Origin: Tritrichomonas foetus
Lineage: Eukaryota; Parabasalia; Tritrichomonadida; Tritrichomonadidae
DNA: 64,000 bases
Direction of reading: 5' to 3'
Assembly (NCBI GenBank): GCA_001839685.1
Contig: MLAK01000431.1
Span: 21,397 to 85,396 of the forward strand
How positions within the stretch are numbered: position 1 is the stretch's first letter; each line of letters begins with the position of its first letter. This document shows positions 37,737 to 47,627 of the stretch, one piece after another. Made by a program: the position numbers and the translations under genes. The notes under the pieces were generated by a model, which made no database searches, was not told where the DNA came from, and worked only from the letters and a program-made list of their open reading frames with translations.

Positions 37737-40700
37737 TTATGGTTGATACGTGATACGTGAAACATATTCCATGAATATATTTTGATCATATTTCTCTAAC
37801 GTAAGTTTCCCTTGAAGGAACATTTCTACAATTTCTTCAAATGTTGGCCTCTCTTCTGGATTAGGACTCCAAGAAATTGAAATCAATTGCTTGTAGGAAT
37901 GAGGAATTTTTGTTTCATTTTCTAATGGTGGTCTGACTCCTTGACAGACGGCATTCACTAAATCTAGAACAGTTTTTATTTCCGAAAATGCTTCTTTTTC
38001 AGTTAATAATTCAAGGCAAACATAAGCGTATGCATACACATCAACAGCATTTGAATATTCTTCTCTTCGCATCAATTCAGGAGCCATGTATACTGGTGAC
38101 CCTGTTGGTTGTGTCTGGCGAAGTGTTTCACTTGGCATGAACTTCGACAGACCAAAATCACAAACAACTGGTTCATTTCTTACATTTAACAAAACATTTC
38201 CTGGTTTTAAATCCCTGTGAACAATTTTACGTGAATGTAGATATCTCATTGCTTCAGCAATACCAAACATTGCAATCATTTTCTGTGTTGGTGTGAATTT
38301 CCTTCTTCGACTCACAACAACTTGGAGAGAATCGTTCGGCATGTAATCAAATACAACCATTGGTCGATTCGACACATTTACTGTAGAGAATCCACGAAGA
38401 TGAAGAACTGCAGGATGGGAAGTGTAGCTCATTAATTCGACTTCACGAAAGAATTGTTGTTCTTGGACTTTATCTGTGAGTGGATACTTGAATTCTTTCA
38501 TTGCATAAAGTTTTTTCGTAGCAATTTCCAGAACAAGACTGACAACACCGTATGATCCATCACCAAGGACTTTTATGACTTGGAAATCTGATTTTTGAAC
38601 AATCAAGTCAGAAAGTAGCATTTGCTTTGGTTCTGGATTAGTTTGTTGGTGATTGGGATGGATGACGTTTGAGTTTTCAGTCTTAGGTATGTGTTGCTGC
38701 GCTTGTATAAGCTGTAACTGTTGTTGTTGATGTTGAATAGGTGATGGATAATGCATTTCTTGCTTGGTTGTGGGAATTTGGTGTTGAGCATTTTGTTGTT
38801 GAATGTTTGGTGGTGGTTGTTGGACGTTTGGTTGTTGTTGAATGTTCGGTTGTTGAAGCTGGATGTTTGGTTGTTGTTGCTGTTGAATATTAGGTTGTTG
38901 TTGAATGTTTGGTTGTTGTTGAAGGTTCGGTTGTTGTTGAATGTTTGGTTGTTGAAGTTGGATGTTTGGTTGTTGTTGAATGTTCGGTTGTTGAAGCTGG
39001 ATGTTTGGTTGTTGTTGCTGTTGAATATTAGGTTGTTGTTGAATGTTTGGTTGTTGTTGAAGGTTCGGTTGTTGTTGAATGTTTGGTTGTTGAAGTTGGA
39101 TGTTTGGTTGTTGTTGAATGTTCGGTTGTTGAAGCTGGATGTTTGGTTGTTGTTGCTGTTGAATATTAGGTTGTTGTTGAATGTTTGGTTGTTGTTGAAG
39201 GTTCGGTTGTTGTTGAATGTTTGGTTGTTGAAGTTGGATGTTTGGTTGTTGNNNNNNNNNNNNNNNNNNNNNNNNNNNNNNNNNNNNNNNNNNNNNNNNN
39301 NNNNNNNNNNNNNNNNNNNNNNNNNNNNNNNNNNNNNNNNNNNNNNNNNNNNNNNNNNNNNNNNNNNNNNNNNNNNNNNNNNNNNNNNNNNNNNNNNNNN
39401 NNNNNNNNNNNNNNNNNNNNNNNNNNNNNNNNNNNNNNNNNNNNNNNNNNNNNNNNNNNNNNNNNNNNNNNNNNNNNNNNNNNNNNNNNNNNNNNNNNNN
39501 NNNNNNNNNNNNNNNNNNNNNNNNNNNNNNNNNNNNNNNNNNNNNNNNNNNNNNNNNNNNNNNNNNNNNNNNNNNNNNNNNNNNNNNNNNNNNNNNNNNN
39601 NNNNNNNNNNNNNNNNNNNNNNNNNNNNNNNNNNNNNNNNNNNNNNNNNNNNNNNNNNNNNNNNNNNNNNNNNNNNNNNNNNNNNNNNNNNNNNNNNNNN
39701 NNNNNNNNNNNNNNNNNNNNNNNNNNNNNNNNNNNNNNNNNNNNNNNNNNNNNNNNNNNNNNNNNNNNNNNNNNNNNNNNNNNNNNNNNNNNNNNNNNNN
39801 NNNNNNNNNNNNNNNNNNNNNNNNNNNNNNNNNNNNNNNNNNNNNNNNNNNNNNNNNNNNNNNNNNNNNNNNNNNNNNNNNNNNNNNNNNNNNNNNNNNN
39901 NNNNNNNNNNNNNNNNNNNNNNNNNNNNNNNNNNNNNNNNNNNNNNNNNNNNNNNNNNNNNNNNNNNNNNNNNNNNNNNNNNNNNNNNNNNNNNNNNNNN
40001 NNNNNNNNNNNNNNNNNNNNNNNNNNNNNNNNNNNNNNNNNNNNNNNNNNNNNNNNNNNNNNNNNNNNNNNNNNNNNNNNNNNNNNNNNNNNNNNNNNNN
40101 NNNNNNNNNNNNNNNNNNNNNNNNNNNNNNNNNNNNNNNNNNNNNTGTTGTTGAATATTAGGTTGTTGTTGTTGCTGTTGTTGAATATTAGGTTGTTGTT
40201 GTTGTTGAATATTAGGTTGTTGTTGTTGCTGTTGTTGAATATTAGGCTGTTGTTGTTGAATATTAGGTTGCTGTTTCTGTTTGGTCTTGTTATTCATATA
40301 ACGAGTATATTGCGGTCTGAGTTTTGCTCCTTGGCACTGTTGCTCATTTTGTTGATTACTTGTCGTGTCTGTGGAGGGGACTGCTGATGTTGGATTGGCA
40401 GCATATTTGGGCATTTGGACATGTGACTGTGGTCTCTGTTGAATGTACTTTCCAGGCATAGAGGCTGGTGGGTATTTCGGCACAGGATTTTGATGCTGAT
40501 CAATATTGGACGATGCGATTGTCGTTGTGCTCAATTGAAGTGGCTTTTTATCGCTAACTGATGACGGCGTAGAGTTTGATTGATTTTCTTGGGCCAAGTG
40601 AGGAAATTGAGATTCGATCATTTTTATTCGATTTTTAATTTCCGGGTTTCTACTTTCGATTACGGTAATTACATAATGAGGCGTTTCTTCTTTGCTTAAA

Positions 40701-40996
40701 ATTAAAGAAGAAATATTGATTGCTTCTCTATAATATTTTATCGCATTTTCGAAATTTGAACTTGTATCGTTTTGGATAGCTTCTCCGAGTACTTTCTTGT
40801 ACTCATCAAAACGATCCATAATTCTTTTTATTACGGCAATCGACATAAAATGTTTTGTACTGACAAATTTTAGCGACCGTTTAAAGAATTTTCGCCAGAA
40901 TTTTTGTGAGATCACGGTGATGGAGGCATTTAAAAAGTGATCCACTTTGACTTTTTGAATGTCATTGAATAAATGAGAAAGATTACGAATCATCAT
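37737..40996 (-). CDS. MIT-domain protein kinase with PNIQ repeats (interrupted by assembly gap)
   Basis: One gene, split by 894 Ns. From ATG 40996, residues about 60-130 form an MIT-like helical bundle (DEYKKVLGEAIQND, FENAIKYYREAI), a fold that in other proteins binds ESCRT-III tails. A disordered Gln/Pro region follows, then a long Q-rich array with PNIQ/PNLQ units spanning the gap. The C-terminal kinase (about 265 residues) has VLGDGSYGVV, AMKEF, HRDLKPGN, CDFGLSK and GSPVYMAPEL, and looks TKL-like. Right of the gap, the protein frame has first codon bases = 1 mod 3; left of it, 2 mod 3. The frame is open through the repeats on both sides, so the gap size is wrong rather than the gene broken. 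True length is unknown. Confidence 0.82.
38820..39251. repeat. 138-bp higher-order repeat of PNIQ coding units
   Basis: Nested tandem repeats: short units of about 18-30 bp encoding QQQPNIQ-type peptides are arranged in a 138-bp (46-residue) super-unit. The landmark ttcggttgttgaagctgg recurs at 38845, 38983 and 39121. The array runs into the N-gap, which is probably where assembly collapsed. Confidence 0.9.
39252..40145. other. Assembly gap (894 Ns)
   Basis: Run of undetermined bases inside the repeat array. It cannot be the true size, because the coding frames on the two sides do not match across a gap divisible by three. Confidence 0.98.
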
Positions 40997-41449
40997 GACA
41001 AAATATCAGCCCTCTTACTTTGAGAATTAATATGTCATTATATATATGACTTGAATTAATTATGAAATGATGAAAAATAAACATTCACACTATATTATTC
41101 CTGATATATTTATATATATTTTGTAAATTTCATAAATCTTCAGAATCGAAGAACAAGCTTTCAAAAAGGCTTTTTGAAATGTAATACAATAAATTCATGA
41201 AATGAAAATGGTTATCACTTCTACTTATAAATATCATTATTCATTTCACTTTTCCCATTTCTAGATGAATAAGGAGTATGGTAATTGAATGAAATATCAT
41301 ACACTAGAGTTGATTAATGAAAAACTTAACATAATAATTTTGTTATGTTTTTGGACAACCCTATTTCATATTCAACACATAATTGTAATTTGATGAAGAA
41401 GACTGAGAAAAACATAATAATTATAGCAAAATATCTATAATACAAACAA
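40997..41449. other. Intergenic, no gene seen
   Basis: AT-rich. Upstream region of the MIT-kinase gene and 3' side of the C2-TerD gene. Confidence 0.5.
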
Positions 41450-43096
41450 TTATTTATTCAAGTTCTTTTGAATAAACTCAGTTATCGAGTTAGAATGTTT
41501 CAATGATTCAATAAAAACACGATGTGCATCATAAGGCTTAGTTTCATCATTATATTTGAGGAGGGGAACCAAATACCACATATGTTTTGGTGCTCTTTGA
41601 AATGCGGCAAAAAGTAATCCTGTTTTAGCTTCAATTGAAGAAAGTTGATAAAACAGCAATTCGAAATTATCATTGGCATCTAAAATTTTAATACCTGGAG
41701 AAACTTTATTAAATGGTGTTTTTGAATATGATGTAATTGTTATTAAAATAGTTTTAACCTGATAAGACAAAGCTGTTAATTTTATCATTGCTTTTTCAAT
41801 CCCACCATTTTCAGGATTTTCATCTCTAAATTGCTCAATATGTTGTAAAGCATCAGCTTTGAAAAATTTTGTATCTTTAAATGAAACATGTCCAACACAA
41901 TCCAGATTTTTATTTAATGCACAAATGCTCAAATCTAAATCAGCATCGCTTTGCCATGAAAGATGAATCATTATTCGTTCAGAAAAGTGTCTATTTCGTG
42001 AATCACATAACTCTTTCAAGTGATATAAAGTGTTCGGTGACATATAAATCCTTTTAAAAACAGACAAGCCTCTTGGTGATAAATTTTTTCGTAGTTCTAA
42101 CGTATAATCATCTAATTCACGATTATTTTTTCGCATTTGTTGAATTGAATAATAAATGAATTTATTTTCATTAAATGAAAAACATTTATAACCAGTATAA
42201 AGATCTTCGTAAGCACAATCAACAATATCTTGAAGGACAATGTTGGGTTCAAACGGAGTTTTTATCAAACTATTGAATTTATAAATTCCATCTTTATCTT
42301 GTTCTATTTCAGGGAGATCATCAAATGAATATAAAACATAATTAACGAAATATCGACCAGGATTTGCATGAATTCTTATTAAGGGAATATATCTGAAATT
42401 TGCCCGAATTTCATTCACATCGAAATAAAATAATTGAGTACAGCCATTTGATGTAATTGGATTCTTAGTAATTTGCTTTTTAATTATTGTTTTAGATCCA
42501 ATTTTCTTTGAAGTAGTCTTCCCAATTAAATTTGAATAACCCCCATCTTCAATATCATGTTCATAAATTTGGAGTTCTGCTTTTGAGCTACCTTTTGATA
42601 GTTTTTGGCATTCAATGTACACATAAAAATAATTGTTTTTCTTGAGGACATCTTTATTTGATTTCCCGAAATTTGCATTTTGTTCTGGTTTACTTTTTAA
42701 AATGTTGGCATATCGTTCAAAATACGTTTCAGCATAAATAAAAACTTGAGGATTCATTTGTTTTGAATCTGGTATATTAATAGATACACCATATTCTTCA
42801 TTGTATTTAATTTCATTCAAATTAATTGTTGTTGATCCAATTTCCTTTTTCTTTAAAAGACTTTTTGCTTTTAATGTTAAGCAAATGGTCATATCATCAA
42901 AATCAACAAATGGGTAAAAAAATAATGTTTTACGTTCTTCGTCAAAAGGCCAAGTATTTGACGATTTATTAAAACCAACTGGGCCAGTCTCCCCTAACCG
43001 GTAAATAGATTTATCTTTTTTAATATAGTCAACTATTACGTTAATTGTTTCGCCTTTAGGTAGATCAAGTCCTTTCACAACATATAAGTTGAGCAT
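41450..43096 (-). CDS. C2-domain protein with C-terminal TerD-like domain
   Basis: A 548-residue protein. Residues 1-125 resemble a C2 domain (LNLYVVKGLDLPKGE, then WPFDEERKTLFFYPFVDFDD), usually a calcium/phospholipid-binding module. Residues 125-370 form a beta-rich middle of unknown type. Residues about 375-530 match the TerD fold: LSWQSDADLDLSICAL, ENGGIEKAMIKLTAL, VKTILITITSYSKTPFNKVSPGIKILD, TGLLFAAFQR, HMWYLVPL. TerD domains bind calcium and are known from bacterial tellurite-resistance and stress operons; eukaryotic examples are uncommon. Linked to a C2 domain, this suggests calcium- and membrane-dependent action (inference). ATG at 43096; the opposite gene starts at 43276. Confidence 0.75.
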   Translation of the reverse strand: MLNLYVVKGLDLPKGETINVIVDYIKKDKSIYRLGETGPVGFNKSSNTWPFDEERKTLFFYPFVDFDDMTICLTLKAKSLLKKKEIGSTTINLNEIKYNEEYGVSINIPDSKQMNPQVFIYAETYFERYANILKSKPEQNANFGKSNKDVLKKNNYFYVYIECQKLSKGSSKAELQIYEHDIEDGGYSNLIGKTTSKKIGSKTIIKKQITKNPITSNGCTQLFYFDVNEIRANFRYIPLIRIHANPGRYFVNYVLYSFDDLPEIEQDKDGIYKFNSLIKTPFEPNIVLQDIVDCAYEDLYTGYKCFSFNENKFIYYSIQQMRKNNRELDDYTLELRKNLSPRGLSVFKRIYMSPNTLYHLKELCDSRNRHFSERIMIHLSWQSDADLDLSICALNKNLDCVGHVSFKDTKFFKADALQHIEQFRDENPENGGIEKAMIKLTALSYQVKTILITITSYSKTPFNKVSPGIKILDANDNFELLFYQLSSIEAKTGLLFAAFQRAPKHMWYLVPLLKYNDETKPYDAHRVFIESLKHSNSITEFIQKNLNK

Positions 43097-43275
43097 TTTA
43101 AATCATTTGTGTAAACTTTTTAAACTTATATTTGGTAATATAATTTCTTTTCTTACCTGGTCTATTATAAACTATTTAATATTTGGTATAAACTATTCAA
43201 TGTTCGAATGCAAAAGTGAAATTCACTAACCGGAAAATGATGTGACTTGGCGGCATTTTACAATTATTTATCATT
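43097..43275. promoter_or_regulatory. Divergent promoter region
   Basis: 179 bp between two divergent start codons. On the C2-TerD side the minus strand carries gtttaaaaagttt near the ATG. On the other side are cggcatttt (43250-43258) and a tcatta initiator-like site overlapping the ATG. Confidence 0.4.
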
Positions 43276-43845
43276 ATGTCTCTTCTTGATTTTTTACTCA
43301 GTTGCACTTCTCCCTTAACTCTTGAAGATATTGCCAAACAAGTCGGCCGAGAGATAGACGATGTCGAAAAAGAACTTGATAATCTCATCTCCGAAAATAA
43401 TCTTCGAAAAAGAATGATAAACTTGCCAGATGGATCATCAAAATCGATTTATTGGGCTTCATCTTTAATTCCTTTTATTGAACAAGAGCCAATTATTACC
43501 ATTCCGTTCGCTCAGCCATACGACCATCGCAACGTCCTCGAAAGGCTTACAGACCAACAGCTACTCCAAGAAAAGCTACGACTTCAAATCACACTCCGAA
43601 AAATTAATTCCGAATATGAAAATCTTCAGCATTTAGCCAAAATAAATGTTTCAGAAGAGAGCGAAAAAGTTATAGACGATTTGACAGAAAAGTGGATGAG
43701 TGCCGTTCACGAAATGCTGTATGATATGTTATCGCTTATGAGGAAAACCAATCCCGAGATGAACATGGACAGGCTATTAAAGGAACTTAGAATTGACCCT
43801 GTTTCAGTGAAGTGGAATGCAGAGGACGAAGATTTTGGGAATTAA
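43276..43845 (+). CDS. Winged-helix plus coiled-coil protein, possibly Sfr1/Mei5-like
   Basis: A 189-residue protein. The N-terminal 60 residues look like a winged-helix (LTLEDIAKQVGREIDDVEKELDNLISENNLR). A coiled coil lies at about 95-130 (LTDQQLLQEKLRLQITLRKINSEYENL). The C-terminal segment (TEKWMSAVHEMLYDMLSLM, then a helix and DPVSVKWNAEDEDF) resembles the acidic end of Sfr1/Mei5-type recombination mediators. The family guess is from pattern only; other coiled-coil DNA-binding adaptors such as Hop2/Mnd1-like proteins are alternatives. Function is not asserted. ATG at 43276 is preceded by tcatt, fitting a very short leader. Confidence 0.55.
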   Translation: MSLLDFLLSCTSPLTLEDIAKQVGREIDDVEKELDNLISENNLRKRMINLPDGSSKSIYWASSLIPFIEQEPIITIPFAQPYDHRNVLERLTDQQLLQEKLRLQITLRKINSEYENLQHLAKINVSEESEKVIDDLTEKWMSAVHEMLYDMLSLMRKTNPEMNMDRLLKELRIDPVSVKWNAEDEDFGN

Positions 43846-44092
43846 TGAATAAACTTTCTGTTTTCATAAAAATGAAATAAAATAAAATAAAATTTGTTTG
43901 TTTTTTATGTTACCATATCTTCTTATAAACAAATAACCAAATGCACTATTCGGCTCAATCGAATTATTTATGGCAATTTTATTGTTCAGTGGATTGTTGA
44001 TAGCAACAGTCTTTCGAAAATGCAGAAATTTCTTCTTGTAGCAGTTGCTACAAATGATTTCCTATTATCAAGTATTCATTATTTTACAATTT

Positions 44093-45274
44093 TTATTCGA
44101 GTTTTAATTGCAGACCAGTGTCAAACATAAAGGCATGATACATATCTTCTCTTAAGTTTAGGACAGATATTGGATCTGTTATATTGATCAATGATATTGG
44201 TAATGCTTCATTTATTGGCAGTCCTAGAAAAGCTACAAGTTCCCGCTTCTTTTTATTGAAATTAAATACAAATGAACTTATTCTTGGAAGCATAAATAAT
44301 CCTAATCTACAGACAACACCATCTGATAATGACGTTGTTTCTCCATCCGGAAGAACATGCAAAACAAACCACCACATTTGATTAGTATCGCATCCATAAA
44401 GAAATGTATGATGTGTTGGATCTGTTCCACCATAAAAGAATAAAAATCGATCAAAACTAGTCATTCCAGCATTAGCTACTCTTGATGGTGGATTTGCTCC
44501 GATTGTTACTTCAACACTAACTTTCTTTTGAATCATATCAATAATAAGCATACCGCCACTTTTACTTCCACCATAACTGTATATTTTCTCATTTAATATT
44601 GTCCATGCTGCACTTTTCCTTCCAATAACATCTTGAGGTAATGATTCCCATAAAAGTGTTTGTGTATCTAAAATATGGAGGTTATTAGGTAATTGTCCAT
44701 TAAAGCCACCCCAAATAAAAAATGAATTATTAAAATAGGCAAATATTGGATGTGATCTAGGTGATGGAGAATCACCACATGTTTGAATAAATTTAACACA
44801 TCCATTTTCAATATTTATTTGATGTAGTTGATCTAAGAAAACATTTTCATCATATCCACCAAAAACATATAGAAAATTTTCAACTAAAACAGCAGATGCA
44901 TCTGTCCTTGGTGAAACTTTAATCTCCCCAGTCAATTTGATGTGTTTCCATTTTAATTCATCAATGTTCAACATCCATACATCATTTAGTAGTTTTCCAT
45001 CATATCCACAACCATATCCGATATATGAAATATTATGGACATCATCAAAAGCATTGAATTGGCCAATTCTTGGGATAGGCCCAAAACTTTCAGAGAAATG
45101 AAGACTCCATGTTCCATGATTATCTCGTCTACTTAAAGTAAAGTTTTTGATTCTTGGTTCTGCAACACTATACTGGGAATTGATTTCATTCCTTGTCCTT
45201 GAGCTAGTCTCTGGCATATATATTCCAGATTCATAATCTGCATTAAAAGTTGTTGAACTTGAGGCATTACCCAT
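44093..45274 (-). CDS. Kelch-repeat protein, possibly N-myristoylated
   Basis: A 393-residue protein with about five to six kelch blades between residues 55 and 330 (e.g. DVHNISYIGYGCGYDGKLLNDVWMLN, ENFLYVFGGYDENVFLDQLHQIN, NSFFIWGGFNGQLPNNLHILD, FLFFYGGTD). These should form a beta-propeller used for protein interaction. The frame opens at TTG 45289, but the ATG at 45274 gives MGNASSST, which fits the N-myristoylation pattern (Gly2, Ser at 6). No BTB or BACK domain is seen. A TCATTT initiator-like site lies about 18 bases upstream of that ATG. Likely a membrane-associated scaffold (inference). Confidence 0.82.
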   Translation of the reverse strand: MGNASSSTTFNADYESGIYMPETSSRTRNEINSQYSVAEPRIKNFTLSRRDNHGTWSLHFSESFGPIPRIGQFNAFDDVHNISYIGYGCGYDGKLLNDVWMLNIDELKWKHIKLTGEIKVSPRTDASAVLVENFLYVFGGYDENVFLDQLHQINIENGCVKFIQTCGDSPSPRSHPIFAYFNNSFFIWGGFNGQLPNNLHILDTQTLLWESLPQDVIGRKSAAWTILNEKIYSYGGSKSGGMLIIDMIQKKVSVEVTIGANPPSRVANAGMTSFDRFLFFYGGTDPTHHTFLYGCDTNQMWWFVLHVLPDGETTSLSDGVVCRLGLFMLPRISSFVFNFNKKKRELVAFLGLPINEALPISLINITDPISVLNLREDMYHAFMFDTGLQLKLE

Positions 45275-45695
45275 TGATACTTGACACAAAATGACATGAA
45301 CTATCGATTGAATGAACTAGTCAAAATATTGATAATGCTTTATGAATTCCGGATATATTTTATTTCGGAAGTGTATGAAATGGCCTCAATTTGTTTACGT
45401 ACAGTTACAACAAAGGAGATGTAACTATCAAATATCCCATTTATACTTTTCCTGACCTTCATTTATGATATTTACTTTGTTTTCAATATCAGCTACATAT
45501 CAAATACTAATGTTATCGAAATTGTTCTGTTTTGAACTTATTTTCTTTATTATTATTGATAAAATTCATTTAATATGTGAAATAAATAAATTAATACAAT
45601 TGGCTCATAGTGAAAATATGTGAAATAGGGATTTTTTAAAAACCGAACATTTATTACACAATACATACAAATCATGAAAATAAAATAACATTAAA
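45275..45695. other. Intergenic, no gene seen
   Basis: AT-rich. Upstream region of the kelch gene and 3' side of the TBC-TLDc gene. Confidence 0.5.
45289..45294 (-). promoter_or_regulatory. Initiator-like TCATTT before kelch gene
   Basis: On the minus strand this matches the trichomonad initiator consensus TCA+1Py(T/A), implying an 18-base leader. Such a short match is expected by chance in AT-rich DNA. Confidence 0.3.
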
Positions 45696-47273
45696 TTAGA
45701 TTTTCAGTGATCCAACATGATTTCCTGAACGAGACTGAAATCCAAGTAATTCCAAATCAAGGATCATGTCTCCTTTGGGTGCGCAAAAGGAAGGCGATTC
45801 AAAAGTTTCACAATCTCCACTTTGCATTGTCTGGAGTCCCTCCATTAAATAAATTGCGGGTTTGGGTCCACCAACCATCATTTCATTTTCATCTATTGAA
45901 ATGAATAAGTTGTTAAAATTATTCTGCTTCTTGTATATAATTGCTGGATTCAAAGAGAATACAAAAGTTGAAGATCTTCCAAAATATCTTCCGTTTTTAT
46001 CTCTTTTTGCAGGCGGATCACTCAGGAATGCACCGAAAGTACCATTCGTTGTTTTAATAAGAAGGATAATAGGTGTGTAGCTTGGTGCACTTGCAATCAT
46101 AGATTTAAATGATGTTCCATCTTCAGATAATCTGTAACATAGACTTAGTTTACTTGACTTGATTATACGCGGAAGGTAGGAGTGAATTATGGAGAAATCT
46201 TCTTGGGAAATGAGGACACTTTGACCATTTAGATAATCTGATGCACGTGATTCACCTACCAAATTACGATTCATTTCATTTCCCTCACTAAAAAGATTGT
46301 GAAGTCTATCAGCCAGTTTTGGAATTGAAGAGATTGATGTAGAAGCTCGTCTTTGTGCAATCACTTCAGCTGGACAAATGTGACGAGAACGTGAAAGTGA
46401 ACGATCATAAGCATCTTCCAAGTAGCTTCTGAAAAAATCAATATTTTTCATTTTTTCACAGAATTCTGCAAACACTTTTAAAACTGATTCTTTATTTTTT
46501 GCTTTCAAAAGGCCGGTTTTTTCACAAACGATAAATTGAATGAAAAAACGATAAAGAACTTTTTTTCCCTCATTCAAAAACGCATCGAAAAAAGTGTAAA
46601 TGCATGAAATTGGTAGCGAAACAGTAAAAATGAAAGCAATAAAAATTTCAGCCATATCTAATTGAATAGCATCAAAATGTGATAAAACAGATCGACATTT
46701 GATGATACATAATTCTCGGACACTTTCTGATGAAAACAGAAATTGTTCTTTTGTTAATGAAAAGTACCAACGATCTTCCATTGATCGATTTATCATGGCT
46801 TGAATTATTGCATAGGCCTCCATCGGTTTTACAAAGCCAAGTAAAAGAGAGCAGACTCTTGGCATTATTGGCGCATATGATATGTGCTTATTTTGATGTG
46901 CTACTAATTGGATGAAATTGACAATTTTTTGACGAGGGCGTTCGGGAATATGATGGACAAAGTCTATACTTACACCAAAGGGATTTTCGATGTAAGCAAA
47001 ACTTTTGGCTTTCGTTTTAATATCTTTCCAAAATGATTTTGTTGATTCCAAAACTTTATCGCCGCCAGTAGATAGCATCCACCATTTGCTTTTTTGGTCA
47101 TAAAGTATGCCTTGTCGAATGAGTTTTTTCGTTCGCTTATTTATCGTCTTTTCGCCATCGATAGTTTTGAAATTTTTTATCTTTCTCTGTTCTTCTTCTT
47201 TCCAGTCATCATTTGGATACAGCGGAGAATGCGGATTACTCAATAAATGTTGAGAAGATTTTAAAAAAAGCAT
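45696..47273 (-). CDS. TBC-TLDc protein, TBC1D24-like
   Basis: A 525-residue protein. Residues about 40-300 resemble a TBC domain (TKKLIRQGILYDQKSKWWML, PMEAYAIIQAMINRS). It appears to lack both catalytic fingers: the IxxDxxRT arginine position reads SIDFVHHIPER and no YxQG glutamine is seen. The C-terminal TLDc domain (about 370-525) is clear: LSLCYRLSEDGTSFKSMIAS, KTTNGTFGAFLSDPP, FVFSLNP, MVGGPKPAIYLMEGL and ESPSFCAP. The same order of domains, with a degenerate TBC, is seen in TBC1D24, which works in vesicle trafficking with Arf6 and Rabs and in V-ATPase regulation through TLDc. The frame opens at TTG 47303; the ATG at 47273 is used. Confidence 0.82.
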   Translation of the reverse strand: MLFLKSSQHLLSNPHSPLYPNDDWKEEEQRKIKNFKTIDGEKTINKRTKKLIRQGILYDQKSKWWMLSTGGDKVLESTKSFWKDIKTKAKSFAYIENPFGVSIDFVHHIPERPRQKIVNFIQLVAHQNKHISYAPIMPRVCSLLLGFVKPMEAYAIIQAMINRSMEDRWYFSLTKEQFLFSSESVRELCIIKCRSVLSHFDAIQLDMAEIFIAFIFTVSLPISCIYTFFDAFLNEGKKVLYRFFIQFIVCEKTGLLKAKNKESVLKVFAEFCEKMKNIDFFRSYLEDAYDRSLSRSRHICPAEVIAQRRASTSISSIPKLADRLHNLFSEGNEMNRNLVGESRASDYLNGQSVLISQEDFSIIHSYLPRIIKSSKLSLCYRLSEDGTSFKSMIASAPSYTPIILLIKTTNGTFGAFLSDPPAKRDKNGRYFGRSSTFVFSLNPAIIYKKQNNFNNLFISIDENEMMVGGPKPAIYLMEGLQTMQSGDCETFESPSFCAPKGDMILDLELLGFQSRSGNHVGSLKI

Positions 47274-47627
47274 TTTGCGATTAATTTTTTTGAAACAATT
47301 CAATCATCGCATTTGCAAGCAAGGTGAATTTAGGGTAAAATTATTGAGATTCATAGATTTTTTATATTGTATTAAAAATTGAAATACCTGTAATAAATTG
47401 AGAAAGAAAAACTTTGATTGTCATGTCAAAAAGGGATCAGTAAAACTTTTTGAATACTATTCAAAAGTGACAAAATTTTCAAGATGAATAAAGTTTTCAT
47501 TTCACATTTCATTTTCACGTAACATATCATTAGTTTCCCCGTAAAATAATCAATATAAAATATTTCTTTCATTTTTTGTTAATATATTTGGCCATAGTTT
47601 CATAAACATAGAATAAACAAAAGAACA
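47274..47627. promoter_or_regulatory. Divergent promoter region
   Basis: Between the TBC-TLDc gene (minus) and the PP2A B'' gene (plus). Holds acttttt, tcaaaagt and caaaaaggg words around 47420-47475. No gene. Confidence 0.4.

Noticed and set aside
38603..39251. Minus-strand frame of NNQTF/NNNQTFN repeats left of the gap
   Set aside because: It is the PNIQ repeat read in the wrong frame because the gap size is wrong; the kinase frame continues the true PNIQ repeats.
38751..40387. Plus-strand frames of Leu/Val-rich repeats across the gap
   Set aside because: Antisense translation of the Gln-rich repeat and Ns.
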